From a virus: DNA of 44,229 nucleotides. Below, in pieces: positions 13,855 through 23,273 of the stretch (position 1 is the first letter of the stretch; each line of letters begins with the position of its first letter). The stretch lies in the IMG/VR virus record IMGVR_UViG_3300025132_000080, positions 1 to 44,229 of that record; one strand, given 5' to 3'. The notes below the pieces were generated by a model. That model saw only the letters and a program-made list of their open reading frames with translations, was not told the DNA's origin and searched no databases. A program made the translations under genes and the position numbers.

Positions 13855-15367
13855 AGACTTAATAGCTTTTGGTAAACTTTTTCTTCCTGATGATTTCATG
13901 AGGAGTGAAACACCTCCATTCCATTACGAAATGGCTGATGCTATTGATGATAATAGTGTAAAACAATTAGCTGTTATTTTACCTAGAGGACACGGAAAAA
14001 CTGTGTTAACCAAATGTTCTATTATTAAAGATTTTTGTTTTTGTCCAAAAGATGATATGTTGTTTTATGCTTGGGTATCAGCAACGCAAAAATTAAGTAC
14101 TGGTAATATGGATTATATTAAATACCACTTTGAATACAATGAAAAAATAAAATACTACTTTGGTAGTTTGAAGGGAAAAAAATGGACAGAAGAAGATGTG
14201 GAGTTAGCCAATGGATGTAAACTTATTAGTAAATCGAATGTTGCGGGTATTAGAGGGGGTGCTAAATTACACAAAAGATACGACCTCATCATTCTTGACG
14301 ACTTTGAACACGAAGCAAATACTATTACAGCTGAAGCACGGGCTAAGAATAGCAATCTCGTTACTGCTGTTGTTTATCCTGCTATTGAGCCTCATACTGG
14401 TCGTCTTCGGGTCAATGGCACTCCTGTGCACTATGATAGCTTTATCAATAACCTCATCATTAATTATGAACGTAGTAAAAAAAGCAAAGATGATTTTGCG
14501 TGGAGAGTAATCACTTATAAAGCGATTCAACCAGATGGAACATCATTATGGGATAGCTGGTTTCCTTTATCTAAACTAGAAGAAAAGAAAAAGTTTTATC
14601 AAGATAGTGGAACACCTAGTAAGTTTTTCCAAGAATATATGATGGAAGTACAATCTGAAGAAGATTCAGTTTGGGGTAGAAAACATATTAAATATTGGGA
14701 AGGATATTATGAGTTTGATGATGGAGAAAAACAAGGATACATAAATATAGATGGTGCAAAAACTCCTGTGAATACATTTATTGGATGTGACCCAGCAACA
14801 GATATTAATACAAAAAATGCAGACTTTAGTGTAATTATGGTAATAGCAGTTGATGCAAATAATAATCGTTATGTATTAGAATATGAAAGACATCGTAGTA
14901 TTCCTACATTAGGAGCAAAAGATGTTGATGGAAACATTATAGATAAAAAAGGTGTAGTAGATTATATCATTGAGGCATACAAAAAATATAATTGCAAACA
15001 AGCTACAGTAGAAGATGTTGCTATGAATCGTAGTATTCTGCAAGCATTAAACGATGAAAGAAGAAGAATTAATCGTTATGATATAGCTGTAATACCTGAA
15101 AAACCAGGTGGACAACAAAAAAGAAACAGAATATATTCAGGTTTATCTGGTATTTTTTCTGTAGGTTCCTTATATTTAAGGGAAAATATGTTTGATTTGG
15201 TGAACGAAATAGTAACTTTCGGACCAAGAATGGCGCATGATGATACAATTGAAGCACTTTATTATGCAAATTTACACGCATTTCCGCCTAATTATGCAAA
15301 CAATGGTACAGAAAAACCAAAATGGTATAAACCAAAACGTAAAGCAAAAAGCTGGATAGTAGCTTAG
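13796..15367 (+). CDS. terL: Terminase large subunit
   Basis: A 523-aa DNA-packaging motor. The N-terminal ATPase has Walker A PRGHGKT (63-69), Walker B DLIILDDFE (163-171) and a coupling-type segment RLRVNGTP (203-210). The C-terminal RNase H-like nuclease has D332 (GCDPATD), E406-D407 (ATVEDVAM) and D482-D483 (MAHDDTIEAL), the three acidic positions expected for metal binding. Length is normal. The start overlaps the previous gene by 59 nt; the upstream GGAAG gives modest support. It cuts concatemeric DNA and translocates it through the portal. Confidence 0.95.
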   Translation: MNINKNNVSKAEKALKLASKDLIAFGKLFLPDDFMRSETPPFHYEMADAIDDNSVKQLAVILPRGHGKTVLTKCSIIKDFCFCPKDDMLFYAWVSATQKLSTGNMDYIKYHFEYNEKIKYYFGSLKGKKWTEEDVELANGCKLISKSNVAGIRGGAKLHKRYDLIILDDFEHEANTITAEARAKNSNLVTAVVYPAIEPHTGRLRVNGTPVHYDSFINNLIINYERSKKSKDDFAWRVITYKAIQPDGTSLWDSWFPLSKLEEKKKFYQDSGTPSKFFQEYMMEVQSEEDSVWGRKHIKYWEGYYEFDDGEKQGYINIDGAKTPVNTFIGCDPATDINTKNADFSVIMVIAVDANNNRYVLEYERHRSIPTLGAKDVDGNIIDKKGVVDYIIEAYKKYNCKQATVEDVAMNRSILQALNDERRRINRYDIAVIPEKPGGQQKRNRIYSGLSGIFSVGSLYLRENMFDLVNEIVTFGPRMAHDDTIEALYYANLHAFPPNYANNGTEKPKWYKPKRKAKSWIVA

Positions 15368-15376
15368 GAGAAAACA

Positions 15377-15775
15377 ATGCAAGATAAAATGAATATGAAT
15401 ACACAATTTGGTCCATATGATAGTAAAGAGGAAGTAGAAGATTTACAAAAAAGATTAAACGAAGTAGGATTTAGCGTAGATGTAGATGGTATGTATGGTA
15501 AAAAAACAAAAAGAGCAGAAAGAGAGTATGCTCTATATGTACAAAATAATATACCAGAAGAAAAAATGTTAATATATAATAATCCTGATTTAGTAAATAT
15601 GGCTGAAAAACCTTTTCATTTATTAATAGATGGTGATTCTAATTTATTTGATAAAGCTTTGAAAAATCCTATGTCTTTAACTGACGAAGAGTATGGTCGT
15701 GCTTTTCCTGATGCTAAAACTAATAGTCAAATATTAAAAGATTCAGATATATTTGAATTTTTAAAGAGACAATAA
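15377..15775 (+). CDS. Peptidoglycan-binding-like protein, 132 aa
   Basis: Residues ~14-50 (SKEEVEDLQKRLNEVGFSVD, then VDGMYGKKTKRAEREY) follow the PG_binding_1 pattern: paired helices with a DGxYGxKT turn. The rest (residues 55-132) is unrecognised. It lies directly before an M15 endolysin, so it may help target peptidoglycan during lysis or entry. SD AGGAG lies 6 nt before the ATG; it ends in TAATG with the endolysin. Confidence 0.7.
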   Translation: MQDKMNMNTQFGPYDSKEEVEDLQKRLNEVGFSVDVDGMYGKKTKRAEREYALYVQNNIPEEKMLIYNNPDLVNMAEKPFHLLIDGDSNLFDKALKNPMSLTDEEYGRAFPDAKTNSQILKDSDIFEFLKRQ

Positions 15776-16167
15776 TGCCTAAATTTGGTAGAAAATCACA
15801 AGAAAGATTGAACACTTGCGACCCAAGATTAATAGAACTATTTGAAAAAGTAGTTGAAGATTTTGATTGTTCAATACTACAAGGACATCGTGGAGAAAAA
15901 GAACAAAATGAATTGTTTGAAAAAGGTTTTAGTAAACTAAAATATCCTAAAGGAAGGCATAACCAATATCCTTCATTAGCTGTAGATGCAGCTCCATACC
16001 CTATTGATTGGGAAGATAGAGAACGTTTTACTTATTTTGCAGGTTTTGTTATGGGTATTGCAGCATCTATGGGATTAAGTATTCGTTGGGGTGGAGATTG
16101 GGATAGAGACACAGAATTAAAAGATAATAATTTTGATGATTTACCACATTTTGAAATAAGGGATTAA
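15775..16167 (+). CDS. M15-family endolysin (L-Ala-D-Glu peptidase type)
   Basis: A 130-aa zinc peptidase of the M15 family. Zinc ligands H62 and D71 (GRHNQYPSLAVDAAPY) and H125 (DLPHFEI) are present, with R39 in the conserved QGHRGEKEQ block. Phage members cut the peptide cross-bridges of peptidoglycan and act as endolysins. It has no signal peptide, so it would need a holin. It lies between the PG-binding-like gene and the portal gene, an unusual place for a lysis gene, so a virion role is possible. Confidence 0.85.
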   Translation: MPKFGRKSQERLNTCDPRLIELFEKVVEDFDCSILQGHRGEKEQNELFEKGFSKLKYPKGRHNQYPSLAVDAAPYPIDWEDRERFTYFAGFVMGIAASMGLSIRWGGDWDRDTELKDNNFDDLPHFEIRD

Positions 16168-16168
16168 T

Positions 16169-18391
16169 ATGGCACGTAAAAGCAAAGCAGAAACAAATAG
16201 AGAGTTGTTCAATAAAGCTAATAATTATTATAGAAAAAAATGGTTTAGCGATTCTCAAAAAGGAATGGATTTCTATTTAAATGACCAATTATCAGCTGAA
16301 GAAAAAGAAGACCTAAGAGAAGGTGGTATGCCAGACTTTATTATTAATCGTATAACACCAGCGATTGATATTATGAAATTTTTTATTACTGCTAACAATC
16401 CTAGATGGCAGGCAATTGGTGTAGAAGGTAGCGACGCTGATATAGCACATATTCATAGTATGATTGCAGAACATTCATGGCATTTATCTAGTGGTAAAAG
16501 TTTATTTTCAGAAGTAATACAAGACTCACTTGTTAAAGGTTTAGGGTTTTTTAAGGTAGAAATAGACCCAGATGCTGATAATGGTATGGGTGAAGTAGTT
16601 TATAAATCAATAGACCCTTATGATGTATATGTAGACCCTATGAGTAGAGACTTTTTATTTAGAGATGCAAACTATCTTATAGTACAAAAAAACATTTCTA
16701 AAACATCATTAATACAAATGTTCCCTGATATGAAACGAAAAATCGTCCGTGCATCAGGTATGACACAAACAAAACAATATTCTAATAGAGATGTACACGA
16801 ATCAGATAGTATTCAACCAGGTGATTTAGAGCATGAAGCTTATACATTAGAGGGAGAAAGAGATGATATACTTGATTTTTATGAAGTATATACTAAAGAA
16901 AAAATACCTCATGTAAATGTTTGGTTAAGAAAACCTCCTACAGAACAAGAACTAGCTAAAATTAAAGAAGCTACAGAAAAAGATATTTTAGATATGCAAG
17001 AAGAAATGGAAGTAGTTCTGAAAGAAAAAGAACAAGAATTGCAAATGTTGGTAGAAAAAGGAGAAATGCTAGAAGAACGTGCTGAAATTGAATCTCAAAA
17101 ATTATTTGAACAAATGCAATCAAGAATAGAAGAGCAACGAGCATTGATGGAAGCACAATTAATTAGGTCTCAAACTAGAACAAAACAAATTGTTATGTCA
17201 AAAGTTCAATTTGAAACTTTAACTAAAGACCCATCTTTTAGAGAGCAAGTAGTAGAAAATGTACCATTTTTTAAAACACAAATTAAAGTAACTGCTTCTG
17301 CTGGTGATATGTTTTTGTATGAACAAATATTACCTATAGAAGATTATCCAATTATTCCAATACCTTATCAACATACTAATACACCTTATGCTGTTAGTGC
17401 AGTAATACCTATGATAGGTAAACAAAGAGAAATAAATAAATCACATCAGATAATGTTACACAATGCGAACTTAGCATCTAATCTTAGATGGTTATATACT
17501 GAAGGAAGTATTGATGAAGAAGAATGGGAAAAATATTCAAGTAGTCCTGGAGCTATGTTGAAATATAGACAAGGATTTCAACCTCCTAATCCAATTCAAC
17601 CACTACCTATTAACAATGCATTTTATACAGTAACTCAACAAGGTAAACAAGATATAGAATATATTAGTGGTATATCATCAAGTATGCAAGGTATTGGTAG
17701 ACCTAGTTCTGAAACATATCGTGGTTTATTAGCAATGGATGAATATGGTACAAGAAGAATTAGACAATTTGTAAATAATGTAGTAGAACCAGCACTTGAA
17801 CATTTAGGTAAAGTATATATGCAATTTGCACAATTTACTTATACAACACAAAAAGTGCTTAGAGTTGTACAACCAGAACAAGGACAAACACAAGGTGAAG
17901 TACAACAAGTTTCTATTAACATTCCTATTTACAACGACTTTGGTAAAGTAGTAGAAAGATTTAATGATTATGCTTCAGCTAAATTTGATGTTAGAATTAT
18001 TGCTGGTTCAACACAACCACTTAATAGATGGGCATTACAAGAAGAATATTTCAAATGGTTCCAAGCTGGATTAATTGACGATGTAGCAATGTTAGAACAA
18101 ACTGATATACGTAATAAAAAACAATTATTACAACGTAAAGGTATGTATGCACAAATGCAACAACAACTAACAAACGCAGAAAATGCTATGAAAAGTCAAA
18201 GAGGTACAATTGAAACACTAGAAAGACAATTAGTACAAGCTGGTATCAAAGATAAATTAAATGAAAGCTCTAAAGTAATGGATAAAGAGTTAAATAGAAG
18301 TGTTGCAGCTCAACGACTAATTAGAGGTCGTATGGCAGACAAAGAAAAGATTCAACAAGAAAATGTTGATAATGAAAAAAACGTACAGTAA
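16169..18391 (+). CDS. Portal protein (P22-like)
   Basis: A 740-aa portal, the dodecameric ring through which DNA enters and leaves the head. Typical blocks include FIINRITPAIDIMKFFITAN (residues ~57-76) and the stretch SIDPYDVYVDPMSRDF. Residues ~262-337 form a long Glu/Lys/Met-rich coiled-coil insertion (DILDMQEEMEVVLKEKEQEL). The C-terminal ~120 residues are Gln-rich and helical, compatible with a barrel. The length matches P22-type portals. It follows terL and the endolysin and precedes scaffold and capsid genes. Confidence 0.88.
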   Translation: MARKSKAETNRELFNKANNYYRKKWFSDSQKGMDFYLNDQLSAEEKEDLREGGMPDFIINRITPAIDIMKFFITANNPRWQAIGVEGSDADIAHIHSMIAEHSWHLSSGKSLFSEVIQDSLVKGLGFFKVEIDPDADNGMGEVVYKSIDPYDVYVDPMSRDFLFRDANYLIVQKNISKTSLIQMFPDMKRKIVRASGMTQTKQYSNRDVHESDSIQPGDLEHEAYTLEGERDDILDFYEVYTKEKIPHVNVWLRKPPTEQELAKIKEATEKDILDMQEEMEVVLKEKEQELQMLVEKGEMLEERAEIESQKLFEQMQSRIEEQRALMEAQLIRSQTRTKQIVMSKVQFETLTKDPSFREQVVENVPFFKTQIKVTASAGDMFLYEQILPIEDYPIIPIPYQHTNTPYAVSAVIPMIGKQREINKSHQIMLHNANLASNLRWLYTEGSIDEEEWEKYSSSPGAMLKYRQGFQPPNPIQPLPINNAFYTVTQQGKQDIEYISGISSSMQGIGRPSSETYRGLLAMDEYGTRRIRQFVNNVVEPALEHLGKVYMQFAQFTYTTQKVLRVVQPEQGQTQGEVQQVSINIPIYNDFGKVVERFNDYASAKFDVRIIAGSTQPLNRWALQEEYFKWFQAGLIDDVAMLEQTDIRNKKQLLQRKGMYAQMQQQLTNAENAMKSQRGTIETLERQLVQAGIKDKLNESSKVMDKELNRSVAAQRLIRGRMADKEKIQQENVDNEKNVQ

Positions 18392-18411
18392 ATTAGAAGG
18401 AGAAATACAGT

Positions 18412-19278
18412 ATGGAAAATAACAAGGATAACTTACTAGTAGATGACGCACAACGTGCAGAATCTAAAGATGTAACCCCTACTGAGAACGATACTGTGGC
18501 TGAAAATTTTTTTTCTCAGCTTGATAGACAAGTTATGGGTGAAGTGCTAGAACAGCCAAACGTAGAAGCTCAAGTAGAACAGACAACTCCAATTCAGGAC
18601 CCTGTTGCAGAGCAAAATACTGAACAAGTTTCAGTAGATTGGGAAAAGCGATATAGTGATTCGTCAAGAGAAGCAAAAAGACTTAACAATCAATTGCAAG
18701 ACTTAGAACCATATATGCCTTTACTCAATGCGATGAAAGAGGACCCTAATTTAATTTCTCATGTGAGAGGTTATTTTGAGGGTGGTGGCTCAGCTCCTAA
18801 GAGCGTAAAAGAGCAACTTGGCTTAGATGAAGATTTCGTTTTTGATTATGACGATGCTTTGTCAAACCCTGACTCTCAATCTGCAAAGTTGTTTAATGCA
18901 ACAGTAGATGGAGTTGTACAAAGAAGGCTTGGTGATTTTGCAAGAAAACAATCTGAACAATCACGTAGAGCTTCTGAAGAAACTAGTTTTAAATCAAAAC
19001 ATGATGTTTCAGATGAAGACTATAATGATTTGATGAAATATGCAAAATCTCACAAATTAACATTGGAAGATGTTTATTATTTAAAAAATAGAGATAATAG
19101 AGACAATGAAGTCGCTAATAACACTAGAAACGAAGTAATACAACAAATGAAAAATGTTAGACAAATGCCTACTAGTGTAGCATCAAGCGGGAATACACAA
19201 AGAGAAGAAAAATCATTAGACGATGCAGTCTTTGACAAGTTGTTAGCTGAAGGAACTGAGTTAAATAAACTGATGTAA
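18412..19278 (+). CDS. Head scaffolding protein, putative
   Basis: A 288-aa acidic, hydrophilic protein with a disordered N-terminus rich in Glu, Gln and Asn, a short coiled coil (YSDSSREAKRLNNQLQDLEP) and a helical C-terminal part. This composition and its place between portal and major capsid genes are typical of phage scaffold proteins, which shape the prohead and are then released or degraded. SD AAGGAG is 8 nt before the ATG. Confidence 0.75.
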   Translation: MENNKDNLLVDDAQRAESKDVTPTENDTVAENFFSQLDRQVMGEVLEQPNVEAQVEQTTPIQDPVAEQNTEQVSVDWEKRYSDSSREAKRLNNQLQDLEPYMPLLNAMKEDPNLISHVRGYFEGGGSAPKSVKEQLGLDEDFVFDYDDALSNPDSQSAKLFNATVDGVVQRRLGDFARKQSEQSRRASEETSFKSKHDVSDEDYNDLMKYAKSHKLTLEDVYYLKNRDNRDNEVANNTRNEVIQQMKNVRQMPTSVASSGNTQREEKSLDDAVFDKLLAEGTELNKLM

Positions 19279-19311
19279 TAATAACTCAACAATCCCTAGG
19301 AGGGTAACAAC

Positions 19312-20886
19312 ATGGCAGATACTTCATACCCTAGTGCTAGTCCATTAGCATTAGCAACAAGTGACGGCTTATTCGAGGGTTTTGCGGCATCACAAGGTTC
19401 TTCACTAAACACAGGAGATTTACGTAGAAGATACGACTTTTCTGAAAGATTCGGAGAATTGGCAATTGACCAAACTCCATTCTTTAGATTAGTTTCTTCA
19501 TTAGCAAAGAAACCAACTGATGACCCCCAGTTTAAGTTTACCGAAAAGAGACATTCTTTTCACAAAAGATACGCATATGTAGTAGGATTCTATAATGGTT
19601 CAGCAGACAAATTTGACGATGCAACTTTAAAAGAATCAGACGATTCAGCTCTATCAGCAGGTGGAGAAGTGAAACTATATATGGCAACAGACTATTTTAG
19701 TGCTGGTAATATTCAAAATATTCAAGGTCAAGCTAACGGAGCAATCAAAGTTGGTGACGCTGGTACAGCACCTGAATGGATTATGAAAAATCAAATCATC
19801 AAAGTTCCTATGAGTGGAACAGCAGGCGGTGGAGCAGTTAGTGATTATGCGTTAATTCGTGTAACAGCAGTAGGAGCTCAAGCGGCTAAAAACTTATCAG
19901 GTGGTGGTGGCGCAGCAAGTGCAGAAGTTAAATTAGTTACAGGTAAAATTTTAAGATTACCTGATGTAGTTGAATTAGCTTCATTTTCTTCAAATGCTCC
20001 AGATTGTGTAGTACATGACGAAGATATTGCTGAATCTCTAGAAGCAAAACGTTCTTATGTCGTAGGTAATTCTTACGGAGAGGGTTCTTCTTTAACTGGA
20101 GAAAGCTACAAAGATAATCCATATTCAACAGGTTTTGGACAAACACAAATCTTTAGAACTGAGTTTGGTATGACCAATACAGCTAGAGCTACAGCTCTTA
20201 AGTATGAACCAAATGAATGGGCTAGAACCTGGAGAGAAAAACTAATTGAACACAAGTGGGAAATTGAACACGCTGGTTTATTTAGTACTCAAGCTTCAGT
20301 AGATAGTGTAGCTCATACACAAGGTGCTATTGATTATGTCCTTAACTATGGTAACCTTTTTGACTTAACACTTGCAACTAAGACAATTGATGACTTCTTG
20401 CAAGATATGTCTCGTTATCAAGACCCAAGATACAACCAAGACCAAGCTACAGTTTACATGTGTAGTACTGCAGTTTACACTTGGTTCCACAAAATTGGTG
20501 GGTTCTTTAAGAACAATATTGGAATTGGTCAAACTAATGCTGGTGCTTCAAATGCTGGAAATCAAGCATTATTTGGCGCAGACCTAGCCATTACAGGTAG
20601 AAAGAAAGTAATGGGACTAGATGTAACTGAAGTCAGTACTGTTTATGGTAGCATGAATCTTGCAAGATGTGTTGCTTTAGATAGTACCGATGTTAAGATT
20701 CTAGCTTTAAACATGAACAACGTAGCTTACAGACCATTAGTTGGTAATGGAGTTAATAGAGATACTGCGGTATACGTAGGAGTTCAAAATCTTGAAAACA
20801 CAGGTGTTGACAAGAGAGTAGACATCATATTAACAGAAGCTGGTTTTGAATTTATGATGCCAGAATCACACGCTATTTGGAAATAA
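19312..20886 (+). CDS. Major capsid protein, putative
   Basis: A 524-aa protein with the most generous ribosome binding site in the late region (AGGAGGG, 6 nt). Its position after scaffold and the pattern of the N-terminus (RYDFSERFGELAIDQTPFFRL) match HK97-fold capsid proteins of large podoviruses. It has an N-terminal arm, a central Gly-rich loop (GGGGAASAEV, residues ~197-206) and a C-terminal ...YVGVQNLENTGVDKRVDIIL segment. A hairpin region follows the stop. Assignment is from context and general pattern, without a diagnostic motif. Confidence 0.82.
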   Translation: MADTSYPSASPLALATSDGLFEGFAASQGSSLNTGDLRRRYDFSERFGELAIDQTPFFRLVSSLAKKPTDDPQFKFTEKRHSFHKRYAYVVGFYNGSADKFDDATLKESDDSALSAGGEVKLYMATDYFSAGNIQNIQGQANGAIKVGDAGTAPEWIMKNQIIKVPMSGTAGGGAVSDYALIRVTAVGAQAAKNLSGGGGAASAEVKLVTGKILRLPDVVELASFSSNAPDCVVHDEDIAESLEAKRSYVVGNSYGEGSSLTGESYKDNPYSTGFGQTQIFRTEFGMTNTARATALKYEPNEWARTWREKLIEHKWEIEHAGLFSTQASVDSVAHTQGAIDYVLNYGNLFDLTLATKTIDDFLQDMSRYQDPRYNQDQATVYMCSTAVYTWFHKIGGFFKNNIGIGQTNAGASNAGNQALFGADLAITGRKKVMGLDVTEVSTVYGSMNLARCVALDSTDVKILALNMNNVAYRPLVGNGVNRDTAVYVGVQNLENTGVDKRVDIILTEAGFEFMMPESHAIWK

Positions 20887-20910
20887 TAGCTAAATTGTAG
20901 ATGGTCCCCT

Positions 20911-20945
20911 GAGGTTCTTTACCTCCTTTCTCCCTTGGGGGATTC
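20911..20945 (+). promoter_or_regulatory. Hairpin downstream of the capsid gene
   Basis: Between the capsid gene and the next gene, GAGGT-tcttt-ACCTC forms a 5-bp hairpin, framed by CCCC and GGGG that can pair around it. No T-run follows, so it is a weak terminator at most. It could attenuate transcription or protect the 3' end of the abundant capsid message. Confidence 0.4.
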
Positions 20946-20965
20946 ATCTGCGTTAGGATATAATT

Positions 20966-21832
20966 ATGAAATTGTGGGAAAAAGTAAATAATATTACTGG
21001 GAATAACTCAAAAGCAAGATTTTTAATTGAGTACATTAATGCTGGTTCTAAGTTTCTTATGTCATCATTGCCTGAAAAATGGTTATGGACTATTGCTACT
21101 GAAACTGAAATAAGTGGATGGAGTAGCGCAGGAGTAAGTTTAATAGGTGCTGGTTCTGATGTAGCATATGATAAGATATTAGCAGTTTATAGATACCAAG
21201 GTACTAAACGTAGAATAGCTAAAGAAATACCAGATAAATTTATACACTCAACTGATGAATCTGATAGTCTTTCATTGCCAACAAAAATGTTTCCAGTTTT
21301 TTATAAACTAAATGGTAAGATATTTATTAAACCAGACCCTGATTATAATTTATCAAGTTCACAACAAACTTACACACCAGTAGGGGGTAGCTCTACAAAC
21401 GTAGGAGCTTCAAGCGGAGACAAAGGAGTAGTAGTTTATTCAGCACCCCCAATTATTGATGAAAATACCGAAAATTGGGTATTATCAGAATATGAAAATG
21501 TTACATTACACTATGCAGCTTCACTAGATATGTTAAGATTAGCTAGTGTATCTGATGCTGAAAAAATATTAGAAGGTGGTTATGCTAGTGTAGATGCTAC
21601 AAGCAAAACAAATTTAAGTGCTATACACTGGTTAGAAGATGAAGACCCTGAAATGGCTAATGCAGTTATTCAAGTATCTCAGGGAGATTTAAGTTTGGCT
21701 AATCAAAGATTACAACAAGCACTTGCATTTTATCAAAGAGCAGTTGCTGAATTACGTTCTATAACTGGAGCATTAGCAGTTCCTGAACAACAACAACAAT
21801 CACAACGTAAAGAACAAGGAATGACCACATAA
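20966..21832 (+). CDS. Head-tail connector region structural protein, 288 aa
   Basis: A 288-aa acidic protein with SD AGGA 8 nt before the ATG. Features are a beta-rich first half (SSAGVSLIGAGSDVAYDKIL), a Ser/Gly-rich loop (residues ~140-160), helices, and a Gln-rich tail (EQQQQSQRKEQGMTT). Position directly after the capsid gene and before two small adaptor-like genes suggests a head-completion or connector role. No family is recognised. Confidence 0.6.
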   Translation: MKLWEKVNNITGNNSKARFLIEYINAGSKFLMSSLPEKWLWTIATETEISGWSSAGVSLIGAGSDVAYDKILAVYRYQGTKRRIAKEIPDKFIHSTDESDSLSLPTKMFPVFYKLNGKIFIKPDPDYNLSSSQQTYTPVGGSSTNVGASSGDKGVVVYSAPPIIDENTENWVLSEYENVTLHYAASLDMLRLASVSDAEKILEGGYASVDATSKTNLSAIHWLEDEDPEMANAVIQVSQGDLSLANQRLQQALAFYQRAVAELRSITGALAVPEQQQQSQRKEQGMTT

Positions 21833-22110
21833 TGAAAATTTTAGAAGTAATGGAACGAGCAAATACACGTGATACTAATTTAGTAATTGCGTATATTAAA
21901 GATGCAATATTAGAAATACAATCTAACAATGAATTAGATACTGATGTTAGCAAACAAAACATTGTAGAAGATACAAGAGATTACACGCTACCAGCAGGTA
22001 TGATTGCATTAAAAAGTGTTAGTATATTAGATACTGAAGATGATAATAAATATAAAGCAATTAGAAGATTGCAACATGACCCATTAGTTACTGAGGATAC
22101 AAACCCATGA
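21832..22110 (+). CDS. Putative head-tail adaptor, 92 aa
   Basis: A 92-aa protein with a helical N-terminus (TNLVIAYIKDAILEIQSNNE) and a beta C-terminus containing RDYTLPAGMIALKSVSI. This layout is common in phage head-tail connector adaptors. It is joined by TAATG upstream and ATGA downstream. The specific role is inferred from size, pattern and position. Confidence 0.6.
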   Translation: MKILEVMERANTRDTNLVIAYIKDAILEIQSNNELDTDVSKQNIVEDTRDYTLPAGMIALKSVSILDTEDDNKYKAIRRLQHDPLVTEDTNP

Positions 22111-22562
22111 GCTACGATACAGATAGAACATATGTTTACATATACAGTGGTAAAAAAATTAGACTATATAAAATAGTACGTAGTTCTGGTAGAATTATTG
22201 ATAATCAAGGTAGAGTAAGTGGTGGATTATTAGATGAAATTATATATCCAGATGAAAGTATTACAAATGGATTACGTATTGAGTTTACAAAGATAGTAGA
22301 ACCTTTTGTTGTAGAAGACCCAGAAACAACCTCTTCGCTAACAGAAGATAGTAACCCTAGTGAATCATCACACTTAAATTTAAATAGAGTATTATCACTT
22401 GCTGTGGTTTGTTACGTAAAAGCACAATTAGCTGAGCGTATGGGTAATATGCAATTAAAAGAATACTATATGAAAGAATTTTATAAGAAAGTAGCAGATA
22501 ATGAAAGTAACAAAAATAAAGTATTTATGGCTAGTCCAATAAAAACTTTTGCAGTTAAATAA
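22107..22562 (+). CDS. Putative connector protein, 151 aa
   Basis: A 151-aa protein: beta-rich first ~90 residues (YVYIYSGKKIRLYKI), then a helical C-terminus (LAVVCYVKAQLAERMGNMQ). Translation is coupled to the previous adaptor gene by ATGA. It may have split from a single adaptor gene, since in related layouts the two parts resemble one connector protein. The function is inferred. Confidence 0.55.
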   Translation: MSYDTDRTYVYIYSGKKIRLYKIVRSSGRIIDNQGRVSGGLLDEIIYPDESITNGLRIEFTKIVEPFVVEDPETTSSLTEDSNPSESSHLNLNRVLSLAVVCYVKAQLAERMGNMQLKEYYMKEFYKKVADNESNKNKVFMASPIKTFAVK

Positions 22563-22574
22563 TAGGAGAAGAAC

Positions 22575-22817
22575 ATGGCAAACCCAAAAGGCATAAATGA
22601 TTATATGATACAAGAAAGTGTTGCACCATATATTAGCGCAGTTGTAGCAACAACTAATGAGCAAGATACATGTAGAGCAATATACGTAAAAGTCGCTGGT
22701 AATTACAATTTAACAGTAAACGGCGTAGATGTAACATTTACAGGATTGTTAGCTGGACATATATATAAGATTGCAGCTAGTAAATCAAGTTCAGCAAATG
22801 TAATATTTTTATATTAG
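22575..22817 (+). CDS. Small virion protein, possible capsid decoration, 80 aa
   Basis: An 80-aa beta-rich protein (AIYVKVAGNYNLTVNGVDVT, then AGHIYKIAASKSSSANVIFL), the pattern of a small jelly-roll or Ig-like sheet. SD AGGAG lies 7 nt upstream. Small beta proteins at this place often decorate heads or form tail-spike collars. No firm family assignment. Confidence 0.6.
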   Translation: MANPKGINDYMIQESVAPYISAVVATTNEQDTCRAIYVKVAGNYNLTVNGVDVTFTGLLAGHIYKIAASKSSSANVIFLY

Positions 22818-22826
22818 GAGTAGAAA

Positions 22827-23273
22827 ATGATTTCAGCTAATCAATATCAAGATATAGAATTGCAACAAAATGCAGATTTTACTAATGTAATAACATTAGA
22901 TAGTTCGCATACTATGACTAGTAATATGAAGTATGCAGCTGTTATTGTAAAAGATTATAACCATAGTTCATTTACTGGACCAGGTAAGAGTCAAGGTACT
23001 GATGGAACAGCAGCTTCTAATGATGTTTGGGCATCAGGAAGTCAAAATGAAGTACACTTTGATGTAGTTGCTGATAGAAGTGCTGGTACAATAACTCTTA
23101 CATTACCAGCTGAAGCTATACAATATTTTGATGATAATTTTACAGGTTATTGGGATTTAGTAGAAAAAGATGACCAAGCAGCAGATGCTTGGGTAAGGCA
23201 CATACAAGGAGATGTAGTAATCTCTAAGGGTGCAACTAAGTTAACACATACATTTACAGCATCGGTAGCATAA
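22827..23273 (+). CDS. Structural protein, 148 aa
   Basis: A 148-aa acidic beta-rich protein starting ISANQYQDIELQQNADFTNV, a style common to baseplate-upper-type phage proteins that carry a small Ig-like fold. The last 30 residues are DVVISKGATKLTHTFTASVA-like strands. The stop joins the next start (TAATG). It is probably part of the tail or fibre-attachment set. Confidence 0.6.
   Translation: MISANQYQDIELQQNADFTNVITLDSSHTMTSNMKYAAVIVKDYNHSSFTGPGKSQGTDGTAASNDVWASGSQNEVHFDVVADRSAGTITLTLPAEAIQYFDDNFTGYWDLVEKDDQAADAWVRHIQGDVVISKGATKLTHTFTASVA

Noticed and set aside
20957-20962. TATAAT as a promoter before the 288-aa connector gene
   Set aside because: It lies only a few bases before the ATG next to the AGGA SD, so the start would fall in the coding region; no good -35 is present.
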